62,259 nt of DNA from an uncultured Porphyromonadaceae bacterium (GTDB lineage Bacteria; Bacteroidota; Bacteroidia; Bacteroidales; Muribaculaceae): assembly GCA_902491515.1 (NCBI GenBank), contig CABUIC010000014.1, positions 1-62,259 on the forward strand, read 5' to 3'. The notes beneath the pieces are model-generated. The model was not told the origin of the DNA. It saw only the letters and a program-made list of their open reading frames with translations, and did not search any database. This document shows positions 1-8,033 of this stretch, one piece after another (positions within the stretch are counted from its first letter, which is position 1; every line of letters begins with the position of its first letter). Made by a program: the position numbers and the translations under genes.

Positions 1-73
1 AGATAAATTCCTTATCTACGAGGCGGACACGCGACAGACGGGCCTCTATGTCGCTGAAAAGGCGTAATCTCAT
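1..73 (-). CDS. Partial phage gene running off the left edge
   Basis: An ATG at 73-71 overlaps the stop of the gpG-like gene by an ATGA arrangement, and the frame stays open to the window edge (about 24 codons, beginning MRLRLFSDIEARL). The overlap and the shared strand suggest translational coupling within a phage morphogenesis operon. In Mu-like phages the position after gpG is filled by small tail or head completion genes, but too little is visible here to name it. Confidence 0.5.
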   Translation of the reverse strand, partial: MRLRLFSDIEARLSRVRLVDKEFI

Positions 74-540
74 CTTCTGTTGAAATTATCCGCGAGCCTT
101 TGTGAGAACTCTTGGAGGTTTTTATTGACAATGTCGCCGAGGGCCTGCTGCACCTTCTCGTGGTCGCCGATGAACTGACGCTGCGGCATAGACATCCGGC
201 GTGAGTGGGAACGGACGGTGGTTCTGTTCCCGGTCTTGCGGTTGGTGCGGGAATGGGCGCGGACGGTGACGGAGAAATTGCCGCCCTCGTTGTGGAGCGC
301 GGTGTAAGGGAGATTGGAAGTAAAAACGACAGCCATCCCCTGCACCATAGAACGGATTGAGCGGCGCATGGCGCCCGTGACAGTGAGAATGGATCCGGCG
401 CCGCGCCTGTTGACCTTGCTGACCTTGGTGGCAACCCACTTCTGGCCAAAGAAGCCCTGCTCACGGAAATTGTTGTTGAACATCTCCGTGAGCTTGACGC
501 GGGCGTCGCGCAGAATGTCGTCGTAAATGTTCTTTGCCAT
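70..540 (-). CDS. Phage virion morphogenesis protein, Mu gpG-like
   Basis: A 156-residue basic protein starting MAKNIYDDIL. It resembles the phage virion morphogenesis (Mu gpG / tail completion) family in size, in the central small-residue segment SILTVTGAMRRSIR, in the YTALHNEGG segment (the family usually has an 'HxxGG' turn near residue 80), and in the C-terminal MPQRQFIGD motif, which is typical of these proteins. The family acts in tail or head completion during virion assembly. It lies downstream of the minor head gene F and one small gene on the same strand, which is the usual Mu-like order. Function is inferred from family resemblance and context. Confidence 0.8.
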   Translation of the reverse strand: MAKNIYDDILRDARVKLTEMFNNNFREQGFFGQKWVATKVSKVNRRGAGSILTVTGAMRRSIRSMVQGMAVVFTSNLPYTALHNEGGNFSVTVRAHSRTNRKTGNRTTVRSHSRRMSMPQRQFIGDHEKVQQALGDIVNKNLQEFSQRLADNFNRR

Positions 541-585
541 TGTTTACTTCATAGGAGCAAAGCGACTTCGTCGATTACAGGGGTA

Positions 586-798
586 TCAGTCGGAGAGGTT
601 GCCGAAAAGGAGGCATATAAGGCCGAGCTTGACCTGCATACGCTCCGACTTGTCCTCGATCTTGGAGAAGTCGATTTTGGAGGGTGCGGCCTTGACCTGC
701 TCCCAAATCTCGGGAGTGAGCTCCTCGCCGAGACAGAGGAGCGCGACGGCGACGTCAGTTTGAGAGAACTCGGCGGTAATTGTAATTTTTTCGTCCAT
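586..798 (-). CDS. Small hypothetical phage protein
   Basis: A 70-residue acidic protein starting MDEKITITAEF, between phage gene F and the gpG-like gene on the same strand. No membrane segment or known motif is visible. It is supported by its position in a phage morphogenesis cluster and by phage-like spacing (45 bases to the next gene). I do not recognise the family. Confidence 0.55.
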   Translation of the reverse strand: MDEKITITAEFSQTDVAVALLCLGEELTPEIWEQVKAAPSKIDFSKIEDKSERMQVKLGLICLLFGNLSD

Positions 799-932
799 TG
801 TGTTGAAAATGTTGGGGTTTTATTTTGTTGTATAAGAAAAAGTCGCTAAATTTGCGCTTACAATAGATTGCTGATGTCATTCGCTGCGGGGATTCTTGAC
901 CCACTCGACGTTTTCAGCAGTCTATTTTGTTT

Positions 933-1892
933 TTACCAGTCATCGACAGCGGGCGGCGCATCGTGCCGCAGATTCGCGACATTACAGCGGTCGCGGATGC
1001 AATATAGCTCCTCTGCCTTATAATGGCGGTGCGCCTTAACATTGGCATAATAAGTCCGCCCGGCAATCTCCACTTCGTAATATAGGAAGAAAGCGGCCTC
1101 CGGGTGTTTACGTCTTCCGGTCTCCGGGTCTGTGCCGCACTCTTGCCATCCGAGATACCTGTAGTTCAACGCGCCGCACCGTATGCCGAGCAGAGAATCA
1201 CGCACGGCCATGTTGAGAGTATGGCCGACAACGCCTTTCACAGAGCCGCGGGTAACAAGCAGCGAGCCAGTGTGGAAATTCTCCCCGACGATAGACAGAC
1301 CGCCACGCTCCGGGATATTGGCCGCTTTCCACTCGTTCAGCCTCCTTTCACCCTCGCGTCGGCACTCGCGGAACACCACACCGCAGACACGATACTGCGG
1401 CAGAGCGGGGTCGGGACGTGTGGCAAGATTCAGACTGCCACGCCGCGGGCAGTTGCCGTAGCCTTTCGGCAAGTAAGGATGCTTCTTTGGAAAAATCGAC
1501 ATCTCCTGCCCGGCGTTGTATCGGAAGATCCGCGCCTTGGGGTCTTCGGTGCAAGCGTCGCCCGCCGCCTTGGCAACGGCGGGGTCGGACATGGGGTAAT
1601 CATCGCGTAGCACCTGCTCGACGGTGCAGCGGCAGTTCCACCCGTTGGGCGGGAGATAGAACTTCCAGAACTCGTCGGAAGGAGGGAGCGTGGTGTTGTC
1701 GAGGGCGGCGTGCTCGGAGCGGACGCGCTCATCTCCGGCGGTGCGGTATTGCAGGTTGTAGCGGTCGCCGTCGGCCATAAAGTCGTGCCACTTGGCGGCC
1801 ATCTGCGAGGTGTGGACGGCGTGGTTATACTCGGCATAAAGATAGTTTGTGTTATACTTTTTGTCGATGGCCTCCACATCGCGCCGGAACAC
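933..1892 (-). pseudogene. Truncated phage Mu F-like minor head protein with C-terminal toxin-like domain
   Basis: From a GTG at 1892 the product has 319 residues. Residues 1-150 match the Mu F (phage head morphogenesis) family: FRRDVEAIDKKYN, EYNHAVHTSQMAAKW and the signature PPNGWNCRC at 81-89. Residues about 205-305 form a separate domain with VVGHTLNMAVRDSLLG, YYANVKAHRHY and LYCIRD, resembling the Barnase/EndoU/ColicinE5/RelE-like nuclease (PBECR or LPD3-type) domains often fused to phage minor head proteins. The N-terminus is incomplete. The frame continues upstream through DGKVKPFE, which is still family-like, then loses similarity and meets a TGA near 1983, while the usual 100 or more N-terminal residues and the portal gene are missing. 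The gene appears cut by a deletion or recombination near 1915-1930. Confidence 0.75.
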
Positions 1893-1914
1893 CTCAAAAG
1901 GTTTAACCTTGCCG

Positions 1915-2115
1915 TCTGGAAAAGGCGCGAAAATTGTACTTTTCGTTTTGGCGATTATACTGCATGCTCTGCGCTCATGCCGTCAGAACAATCGCCGTGA
2001 GCAAAACAAGTACTGAAGATTCCCGATTTGTCAAATTCGCGATCAAAAACCATGAAAAAGAGTGTTCGACATTCTAAGTATGCTTTTTCCTTTCGCTTGG
2101 GTCGGGGAAATTTTG
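1915..2115. other. Prophage/chromosome junction with no gene
   Basis: Between the surviving part of phage gene F and the promoter of the DUF1599 gene no reading frame of convincing length or similarity is seen on either strand. The sequence is AT-richer than the flanks. I see no tRNA and no clear Mu-type end. It probably holds the deletion breakpoint that removed the portal, terminase and transposition genes expected upstream of F. Confidence 0.4.
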
Positions 2116-2123
2116 TATCTTTG
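2116..2123 (+). promoter_or_regulatory. Bacteroidetes -7 element for the DUF1599 operon
   Basis: TATCTTTG matches the TAnnTTTG -7 consensus of the Bacteroidetes primary sigma factor. It lies 25 bases before the ATG at 2149, with a TTG about 16 bases upstream, which is shorter than the ideal spacing of about 20. Confidence 0.6.
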
Positions 2124-2148
2124 CAGTGTTGATTTAGAATTATACCTT

Positions 2149-2700
2149 ATGCAAAAAGATACTGACCGTCAGTTTGGGGAGGTGTGTCGGATGTGCCGCG
2201 AGGTGTTTGTGGCGAAACTCGGCGACTACGGGCCCTCGTGGAGGCTGCTGAGACCTTCGTCTGTCACCGACCAGCTCTTCATCAAGGCCAAGCGCATACG
2301 CTCCCTTCAGGTGAAGGGCCGCTCGCTCGTAGGCGACGGAATCAAGGGCGAGTTCATGGCCCTCATCAACTATGCAATCATCGGCGTGATACAGGTCCGC
2401 ATGGGATATGTCGACACAAAGGACATGGACCCAGCGCTCGCCACGGAGGCCTACGACGCCGTCGCCCGCGAGGCGCTGGATCTAATGGTCAAGAAGAACC
2501 ACGACTACGACGAGGCATGGCGCGGTATGCGCGTGAGCTCATATGTCGATTTCATCCTCACCAAAATCGAACGCATCAAGGAAATCGAGGAGAACGACGG
2601 CCACACCTCCGTCAGCGAGGGCATCGAGTCGAACTACCTCGACATCCTCAACTATGCCGTGTTCGGCGTAATCAAGTGTCTTGAGAATGGCATTGAGTAA
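2149..2700 (+). CDS. DUF1599 domain-containing protein
   Basis: 183 residues from the ATG at 2149. A longer open frame begins at 2062, but it crosses the promoter, so the internal ATG is preferred. Two similar halves are visible: an N-terminal unit (YGPSWRLLRPSSVTDQLFIKAKRIRSLQ...INYAIIGVIQ) and a C-terminal unit (HDYDEAWRGMRVSSYVDFILTKIERIKEIEE...LNYAVFGVIK). This tandem arrangement is characteristic of DUF1599, a Bacteroidetes family of unknown function. It overlaps the following DoxX-like gene by 14 bases. In other Bacteroidales this pair is followed by tpiA, SPOR and folE, which here lie about 11 kb away on the other strand. Confidence 0.85.
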   Translation: MQKDTDRQFGEVCRMCREVFVAKLGDYGPSWRLLRPSSVTDQLFIKAKRIRSLQVKGRSLVGDGIKGEFMALINYAIIGVIQVRMGYVDTKDMDPALATEAYDAVAREALDLMVKKNHDYDEAWRGMRVSSYVDFILTKIERIKEIEENDGHTSVSEGIESNYLDILNYAVFGVIKCLENGIE

Positions 2701-3967
2701 GCCGAAAATCGGCCCGCAAACGGCCTCGGCACTCCTCTGGGCCCTCCGCGCAGTTGTCGGGGCCGTCTTCATCGTCTCCGGCTGGGCAAAGTGCGTCGAC
2801 CTTCAGGGCTTCTGCCTCAAAATCGGCGAATACCTCACGGCCCTCGGATGGCAATTGCCGCAGGAGCTGGTGCTCATGGGAGCCACGGGCGCGGCAACCC
2901 TCGAATTCGTCACAGGAGTAATGCTCGCAACGGGCTCCCTGCGGCGCGTGGCTGTCTGGACAGCCGCCGGCTTCATGGCCGTAATGCTTCCGCTCACACT
3001 CTGGATTGCCGTCACCGACCCCGTGAGCGACTGCGGGTGCTTCGGCGACCTCATAGTGCTCTCCAACCCCGCCACCTTCATCAAGAACATCGCCATATCC
3101 GCGGGAATAGTCCTGCTGTGGATATACAACACCCGCCGCCGCGGACTCTATCCCCCGCTGATTCAGTGGCTCGTGATTACAGTGTCCTGGGCCTACCCCC
3201 TGTTTATCGGATACACGGGCTACCAGACCCAGCCTCTCGTGGATTTCCGCCCCTTCCGCACGGGTTCTGAGCTTTTCGGCGAGAATGACGATTCCGACGC
3301 TTCCTGCTTCGTCTACGAGCGGGATGGCGAGGAACGGAAATTTTCCCTCGACGCCCTGCCCGACTCGACGTGGACCTTCGTCCGCAGCGAAGCTCCCGAG
3401 GCGGAGACCGGCAGCATCACTGTCTACAGCCCCGATGGCGAAGACGTCACCGACGAGGTCGCGGAATACGTAAGCGACACCCCCCGGGTGCTCGTCCTCG
3501 TTGTCAGCGACCCCGAGAGCCAGTTCATGACCCGCGCACACTACCTCCAGGAGCTCCGCGACTACCTTTCGGAGGGCGGTGTCGGAATGCTCGCGCTCGT
3601 CGGCGCCTCCGGCCAGGGCTTCGACCGCTGGCAAAGGCTCACGCGCCCGAACTTTCCCGCCTACGAGGCCGAGGACACCGCGCTGAAGATGCTCGTGCGG
3701 GGCTCGGCGGCCGTGGTCTACCTCCGCGACGGCGTCATACAATGGAAGAGCACCCTCGGCGCTCTGAGCCCCGAGCTTCCTTACAGCCGTACCAGCGCCG
3801 GGGATGTCCTCGACTCCATCCGGCCCATCGACTCAGGAGGCCCGATGTGGGTATGCACAGCCCTTTACCTCGCCGCGATGCTCCTTCTCTTCGGCCTCGG
3901 CAAGTCGCCGAAGCTCCTCGCGCTCCTTCGCAAGCTTTGCAGCCGAAAGAAAAGTTTGCCAGTCTGA
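2687..3967 (+). CDS. BT_3928-type DoxX-like membrane protein
   Basis: 426 residues from the ATG at 2687. An in-frame TTG at 2681 is possible but less likely. Residues 1-150 hold four hydrophobic segments of the DoxX / MauE-like fold, including LRAVVGAVFIVSGWAKCVD and the motif DPVSDCGCFGD, whose two cysteines may be redox-active. The C-terminal 220 residues form a soluble domain (VLVLVVSDPESQFM...) resembling a degenerate thioredoxin-like fold, followed by a last membrane segment near 385-405. The family is usual in Bacteroidales; a role in redox metabolism of the envelope is inference. It overlaps DUF1599 by 14 bases. Confidence 0.8.
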   Translation: MALSKPKIGPQTASALLWALRAVVGAVFIVSGWAKCVDLQGFCLKIGEYLTALGWQLPQELVLMGATGAATLEFVTGVMLATGSLRRVAVWTAAGFMAVMLPLTLWIAVTDPVSDCGCFGDLIVLSNPATFIKNIAISAGIVLLWIYNTRRRGLYPPLIQWLVITVSWAYPLFIGYTGYQTQPLVDFRPFRTGSELFGENDDSDASCFVYERDGEERKFSLDALPDSTWTFVRSEAPEAETGSITVYSPDGEDVTDEVAEYVSDTPRVLVLVVSDPESQFMTRAHYLQELRDYLSEGGVGMLALVGASGQGFDRWQRLTRPNFPAYEAEDTALKMLVRGSAAVVYLRDGVIQWKSTLGALSPELPYSRTSAGDVLDSIRPIDSGGPMWVCTALYLAAMLLLFGLGKSPKLLALLRKLCSRKKSLPV

Positions 3968-3978
3968 AGGAAAAAGCG

Positions 3979-3986
3979 TAAATTTG
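3979..3986 (+). promoter_or_regulatory. -7 element directly before the Fur-family gene
   Basis: TAAATTTG, with TTTG at 3955-3958 upstream (20-base spacer). The usual geometry places transcription start near 3990, only about 5 bases before the ATG at 3995, so a nearly leaderless mRNA is expected. Confidence 0.6.
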
Positions 3987-3994
3987 TCAAATCA

Positions 3995-4525
3995 ATGAGC
4001 GCCGAACCCCGCAAACCCCGAAAAGCGGCTCCCGACACTTCCGTCGACCACTTCAAGAAGCTGCTCCACGAAAACAAGATGAGAGTCACCGATGAACGCG
4101 TGACCCTCTACTCCATTCTTGCCGAAAAGCCGGGCACATTCCTCACAGTGAACGAACTGACCGAGCGGCTCAGGCAAAGGGGCACGGAGCTGAAGTCCGC
4201 GACGGTCTACAACACCCTGTCGCTTTTCTGCCGCCTGGGGCTCCTGAGCCGCCGCAAGCACTCGACAGGCGACAAAGGCTACATCTCCTCGGCTTTCTCG
4301 CTCATCCAGCCCGCGCATTCCGGAGGCACCAAGCTCAATGTGGTCCTCACCATCGAATGCTCCGTCTGCGGCAAGGGCCGTGTCCTTCGCGACAGCCAGC
4401 TCATCAACTACCTGCGGCGCCACCATTTCGCGGGATTCGACACATCGAGCGGCGTGGCCGACGTGCATATATCCTCCCTGTGCAAGCGCTGCGCAAAGCT
4501 CGCCGCCACAGGCGACCATTCTTAG
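3995..4525 (+). CDS. Fur family transcriptional regulator
   Basis: 176 residues. The winged-helix DNA-binding half (about 20-95) shows KMRVTDERVTLYSILAEKPG, VNELTERLRQRG and SATVYNTLSLFCRLGLL, the typical Fur/Zur/PerR recognition-helix region. The C-terminal half has the structural zinc site as two CxxC pairs, CSVCGKG and CKRCAK. The usual histidine-rich regulatory site is reduced, so the sensed metal cannot be told. It lies directly before purA, an arrangement seen in other Bacteroidales. Its promoter sits almost on the start codon. Confidence 0.9.
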   Translation: MSAEPRKPRKAAPDTSVDHFKKLLHENKMRVTDERVTLYSILAEKPGTFLTVNELTERLRQRGTELKSATVYNTLSLFCRLGLLSRRKHSTGDKGYISSAFSLIQPAHSGGTKLNVVLTIECSVCGKGRVLRDSQLINYLRRHHFAGFDTSSGVADVHISSLCKRCAKLAATGDHS

Positions 4526-4570
4526 AACAAAATCACATTCGTATAATTCACTCATACACACCAATCAAAA

Positions 4571-5857
4571 ATGAAAGTGGACGTACTCTTAGGCCTCCAG
4601 TGGGGCGACGAAGGCAAAGGCAAAGTCGTGGACGTGCTCACGCCCGCGTATGACATCGTGGCCCGTTTCCAGGGAGGTCCCAACGCCGGACATACCCTCG
4701 AATTCGACAACCGCAAGTTCGTGCTCCGTTCCATACCTTCGGGCATCTTCCAGAGCGGACAGACCAATATCGTCGGCGGCGGCGTGGTGCTCGACCCCGT
4801 GCTTTTCCGCGAGGAGGCCGAAGCCCTCGAGGCCTCCGGCATCGACCTCAAGAAAGTCCTCAAGCTCGGCCGCAAGGCCCACCTCATCCTCCCGACCCAC
4901 CGTCTCCTCGACGCCGCCGGCGAAAAAGCCAAGGGCAGCCATAAAATCGGCACTACCGGCAAGGGCATAGGCCCCACTTATACCGACAAGACATCCCGAA
5001 ACGGCCTCCGCCTCGGCGACACCGAGCTCCCCGACTTCGGCGACCGCTACGCCGCCGCCCGCGACCGACACCTCGACATGCTCCGCTCCCTCGGCGCCGA
5101 ACCCGACCTCGAAGCCCTTGCCGAAGCCGAAGAAAAATGGGTCGACGCAGTGGCCTATCTTCAGGAATTCGAGTTCATCGACACCGAGCACTACATCAAC
5201 AAGGCCCTCGACGAGGGCAAGCGTGTGCTCTGCGAAGGCGCCCAGGGCACGATGCTCGACGTCGACTTCGGCTCCTATCCTTTCGTCACCTCCAGCAATA
5301 CTGTCACCGCCGGCGCATGCACCGGTCTCGGCGTGGCTCCCCGCCGCATCGGCGACGTATACGGCATCTTCAAGGCCTACTGCACGCGCGTAGGCTCCGG
5401 CCCCTTCCCCACCGAGCTCTTCGACGAGGACGGACGCCTCATCCGCGACCGCGGACACGAATACGGCGCCGTCACCGGCCGTGAGCGCCGCTGCGGGTGG
5501 GTTGACCTCGTAGCCCTCCGTTACGCCATCATGATCAACGGCGTTACGAAACTCATCATGATGAAGAGCGACGTCCTCGACGTCTTCCCCGAAATCAAGG
5601 CTTGCACGGCTTACCGCCTCCCTGACGGCACCGTCACCCGCGACTTCCCCTTCACCATCGACGGCGACTCCGCTCCCGAGCCTGTCTACACCTCGGTTCC
5701 AGGCTGGATGACCGACATGACAGCCATGAAGAGCGAAGCCGAACTCCCCGCCAAGTTCCTCGACTACGTGGCCTTCCTCGAGAAAGAGCTCGGCGTCCCC
5801 GTCGAAATCCTTTCCGTCGGCCCCGACCGCGAGCAGACTATCGTCCGCAGACGTTGA
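4571..5857 (+). CDS. purA: Adenylosuccinate synthase
   Basis: 428 residues, the full family length. It joins IMP and aspartate using GTP, the first committed step from IMP to AMP. Visible landmarks are the GDEGKGK loop at 12-18 with the catalytic aspartate at 13, GGPNAGHT with the catalytic histidine at 41, TTGKGIGPTY, the C-terminal GRERRCGW segment and the NKxD-like MKSDVLD region. It follows the Fur-family gene by 45 bases and precedes the DUF1015 gene. Confidence 0.97.
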   Translation: MKVDVLLGLQWGDEGKGKVVDVLTPAYDIVARFQGGPNAGHTLEFDNRKFVLRSIPSGIFQSGQTNIVGGGVVLDPVLFREEAEALEASGIDLKKVLKLGRKAHLILPTHRLLDAAGEKAKGSHKIGTTGKGIGPTYTDKTSRNGLRLGDTELPDFGDRYAAARDRHLDMLRSLGAEPDLEALAEAEEKWVDAVAYLQEFEFIDTEHYINKALDEGKRVLCEGAQGTMLDVDFGSYPFVTSSNTVTAGACTGLGVAPRRIGDVYGIFKAYCTRVGSGPFPTELFDEDGRLIRDRGHEYGAVTGRERRCGWVDLVALRYAIMINGVTKLIMMKSDVLDVFPEIKACTAYRLPDGTVTRDFPFTIDGDSAPEPVYTSVPGWMTDMTAMKSEAELPAKFLDYVAFLEKELGVPVEILSVGPDREQTIVRRR

Positions 5858-5915
5858 GCCGCACCCCTCCCGCTGAATACTGACAATCCATACCACCCCA
5901 AAAACTGAAACACAC

Positions 5916-7160
5916 ATGGCTAAAGTAAAACCCTTCCGCGGCCTCCGTCCGCCGCGCGAACTTGTCGAGGAAGTGGCCTCCAGGCCCTATGACGTTCTCA
6001 ACAGCGAGGAAGCCCGCGCTGAAGCCGAGGGCAACCCAAAGTCGCTCTACCACATCATAAAACCCGAAATCGACTTCGCCCCCGGTCAGGACGAGCACGC
6101 CCCGGAAGTCTACGACCGTGCCGTCGACAACTTCAGGGCTTTCCAGGACCGGAAGTGGCTCGTGCAGGACGAAAAGGAGCACTACTACATCTACGCCCAG
6201 ACCATGAACGGCAGGACGCAGTACGGCATAGTCCTCGCCGCCAACGTCGACGACTACATGGAGGGACGCATCAAGAAGCACGAGCTCACCCGCCGCGACA
6301 AGGAAGAGGACCGAATGAAACACGTGCGCATCAACAACGCCAACGTCGAGCCCGTCTTCTTCGCCTTCCCCGACAACGAAGTGCTTGACGAGGTCATCAG
6401 GACCGTTGTCAAGGGCAAGCCCGAGTACGACTTCATCGCCCCCGACGGCTTCGGCCATCATTTCTGGGTAATCGACTCGCCGGAGCTCACGGACAAAATC
6501 ACCGCCGAGTTCGCGAAAATGCCCTCGCTCTACATAGCCGACGGCCACCACCGCACGGCCGCCGCCGCGCTCGTGGGCCATGAGAAAGCCCTCGCCAATC
6601 CCAACCATACGGGCGACGAAGAGTACAACTACTTCCTTGCCGTGGCCTTCCCGGCCTCGCAGCTCAAAATCATCGACTACAACCGCGTGGTCCGCGACCT
6701 CAACGGCCTCTCCCCCGCGGAATTTCTCGAGAAACTCGAGAAGAATTTCGTGGTCAGGGACGAGGGCGCACAGACCTACACCCCGCAGGCCCTCCACAAT
6801 TTCGCCCTCTATCTCGGAGGCCGCTGGTACTCGCTGACCGCCCGCCCCGGAACATACGACGACTCCGACCCCATCGGCGTCCTCGACGTCACAATCAGCT
6901 CCGACCTCATCCTCCGCGACATCATCGGAATAACCGACCTTCGCTCCGACAAACGCATCGACTTCGTCGGCGGCATCAGGGGGCTCGAGGAACTGCGCCG
7001 ACGCGTCGATTCCGGCGAGATGGCCTTCGCCCTGGCCCTCTACCCCGTGTCGATGGAACAGCTGATGGCAATCGCCGACACCGGCAACATCATGCCCCCG
7101 AAAACCACCTGGTTCGAGCCCAAACTCCGCTCCGGCCTCGTGATTCACAAACTTGACTGA
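5916..7160 (+). CDS. DUF1015 family protein
   Basis: 414 residues, the usual length of DUF1015. The N-terminus VKPFRGLRPPRELVEEVASRPYDV and the central IADGHHRTAAA motif are the family hallmarks; the latter resembles the nucleotide or phosphate site of ParB-like folds. The biochemical function is not established. Its gene commonly neighbours serine biosynthesis or purine genes; here it follows purA by 58 bases on the same strand. Confidence 0.9.
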   Translation: MAKVKPFRGLRPPRELVEEVASRPYDVLNSEEARAEAEGNPKSLYHIIKPEIDFAPGQDEHAPEVYDRAVDNFRAFQDRKWLVQDEKEHYYIYAQTMNGRTQYGIVLAANVDDYMEGRIKKHELTRRDKEEDRMKHVRINNANVEPVFFAFPDNEVLDEVIRTVVKGKPEYDFIAPDGFGHHFWVIDSPELTDKITAEFAKMPSLYIADGHHRTAAAALVGHEKALANPNHTGDEEYNYFLAVAFPASQLKIIDYNRVVRDLNGLSPAEFLEKLEKNFVVRDEGAQTYTPQALHNFALYLGGRWYSLTARPGTYDDSDPIGVLDVTISSDLILRDIIGITDLRSDKRIDFVGGIRGLEELRRRVDSGEMAFALALYPVSMEQLMAIADTGNIMPPKTTWFEPKLRSGLVIHKLD

Positions 7161-7205
7161 CCCCTCCGCGGCGACCACAAGAACACCGACGGTGCGATTC
7201 AAACT

Positions 7206-7233
7206 GTAGGGACGCACGGTTCCGTGCGTCCTC
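7206..7233. repeat. REP-like palindrome, copy 1
   Basis: GTAGGGACGCACGG, a TT loop, then CCGTGCGTCC: a perfect 10-bp stem (7210-7219 with 7222-7231) between DUF1015 and pyrK. It shares the GTAGGGACGC head and GCGTCC tail with palindromes at 30.95 and 37.06 kb, so it is treated as one family of intergenic palindromic repeats. Confidence 0.7.
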
Positions 7234-7256
7234 CCTTTACCCTCCAAGGTATTGCA

Positions 7257-8033
7257 ATGAAAAAACATCTGAACTTCAAAATCACCCGCAAACAGCAGCT
7301 CCCGGCAGGCTACTACATCCTCGAAGCCGCGCTTGCCGACGGAAAACTGCCCGAGGGCATCCTCCCGGGGCAGTTCGTGGAGATAAAGACGCCCGCAAAC
7401 GCAACGATGCTCAGGCGCCCGATTTCAATCCACTTCGCCGACTATACCAGGAACTCGATAAGCCTGCTCATCCGTGCCGTCGGCAAAGGAACCGAAGCAA
7501 TCTGTGCGCTCGGCGAAGGCGACAGCCTCGACATCCTCCTTCCGCTCGGCAACGGCTTCACGACCGACCTCCCCGAGGGAAGTACAGCCATCCTTGTCGG
7601 CGGCGGCGTCGGTACGGCTCCGCTCCTCTACCTCGCTTCAATCCTCGCCGGAAAGGGCGTGGAAGTGAAGATGGTTTACGGCGCACGCACGGCCCGGGAG
7701 CTCGTCGTGGCCGACGCGTTCCGTCCTTACTGCCACGTGGAAATCACCACCGACGACGGCACTGCCGGCACTCCCGGACGAGTGACCGACAGCCGTATCT
7801 TCCGCGAGGAGCTCGGCTCGGCAACGATAGTCCAGTGCTGCGGACCGGCGCCGATGATGAAGGCCGTAGCCAAGGCGTGCCGCGAAGCCGGAGCCGAATG
7901 CGAGGTGTCGCTCGAAAACATGATGGCCTGCGGACTCGGAGCATGTCTCTGCTGCGTGGAAAAAACTGTGAAGGGTAATGTATGTGTCTGCACCGAAGGT
8001 CCGGTGTTCAATATCAAGCAACTGACATGGTAA
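7257..8033 (+). CDS. pyrK: Dihydroorotate dehydrogenase electron transfer subunit
   Basis: 258 residues from the ATG at 7257. The upstream extension to 7224 would run through the REP-like palindrome. PyrK carries FAD and a 2Fe-2S cluster and passes electrons from the type 1B PyrD to NAD+. The FAD-binding motif RRPIS near 44 and the NAD-binding glycine motif VGGGVGTAPLL near 112 are present. The C-terminal cysteine cluster CGLGACLCCVEKT plus a later Cys-Val-Cys supplies the iron-sulfur ligands. The stop overlaps the start of pyrD, consistent with coupled synthesis of the two subunits. Confidence 0.95.
   Translation: MKKHLNFKITRKQQLPAGYYILEAALADGKLPEGILPGQFVEIKTPANATMLRRPISIHFADYTRNSISLLIRAVGKGTEAICALGEGDSLDILLPLGNGFTTDLPEGSTAILVGGGVGTAPLLYLASILAGKGVEVKMVYGARTARELVVADAFRPYCHVEITTDDGTAGTPGRVTDSRIFREELGSATIVQCCGPAPMMKAVAKACREAGAECEVSLENMMACGLGACLCCVEKTVKGNVCVCTEGPVFNIKQLTW

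Noticed and set aside
846..853. TAAATTTG promoter-like element on the plus strand in the prophage
   Set aside because: No plus-strand gene follows; chance in AT-rich spacer.
4589..5917. 442-codon minus-strand frame opposite purA
   Set aside because: Mirror of purA codon bias; no known motifs.
5838..7268. 476-codon minus-strand frame opposite the DUF1015 gene
   Set aside because: Shadow of the real gene, with biased Val/Gly/Asp composition. It also runs through the REP-like palindrome.
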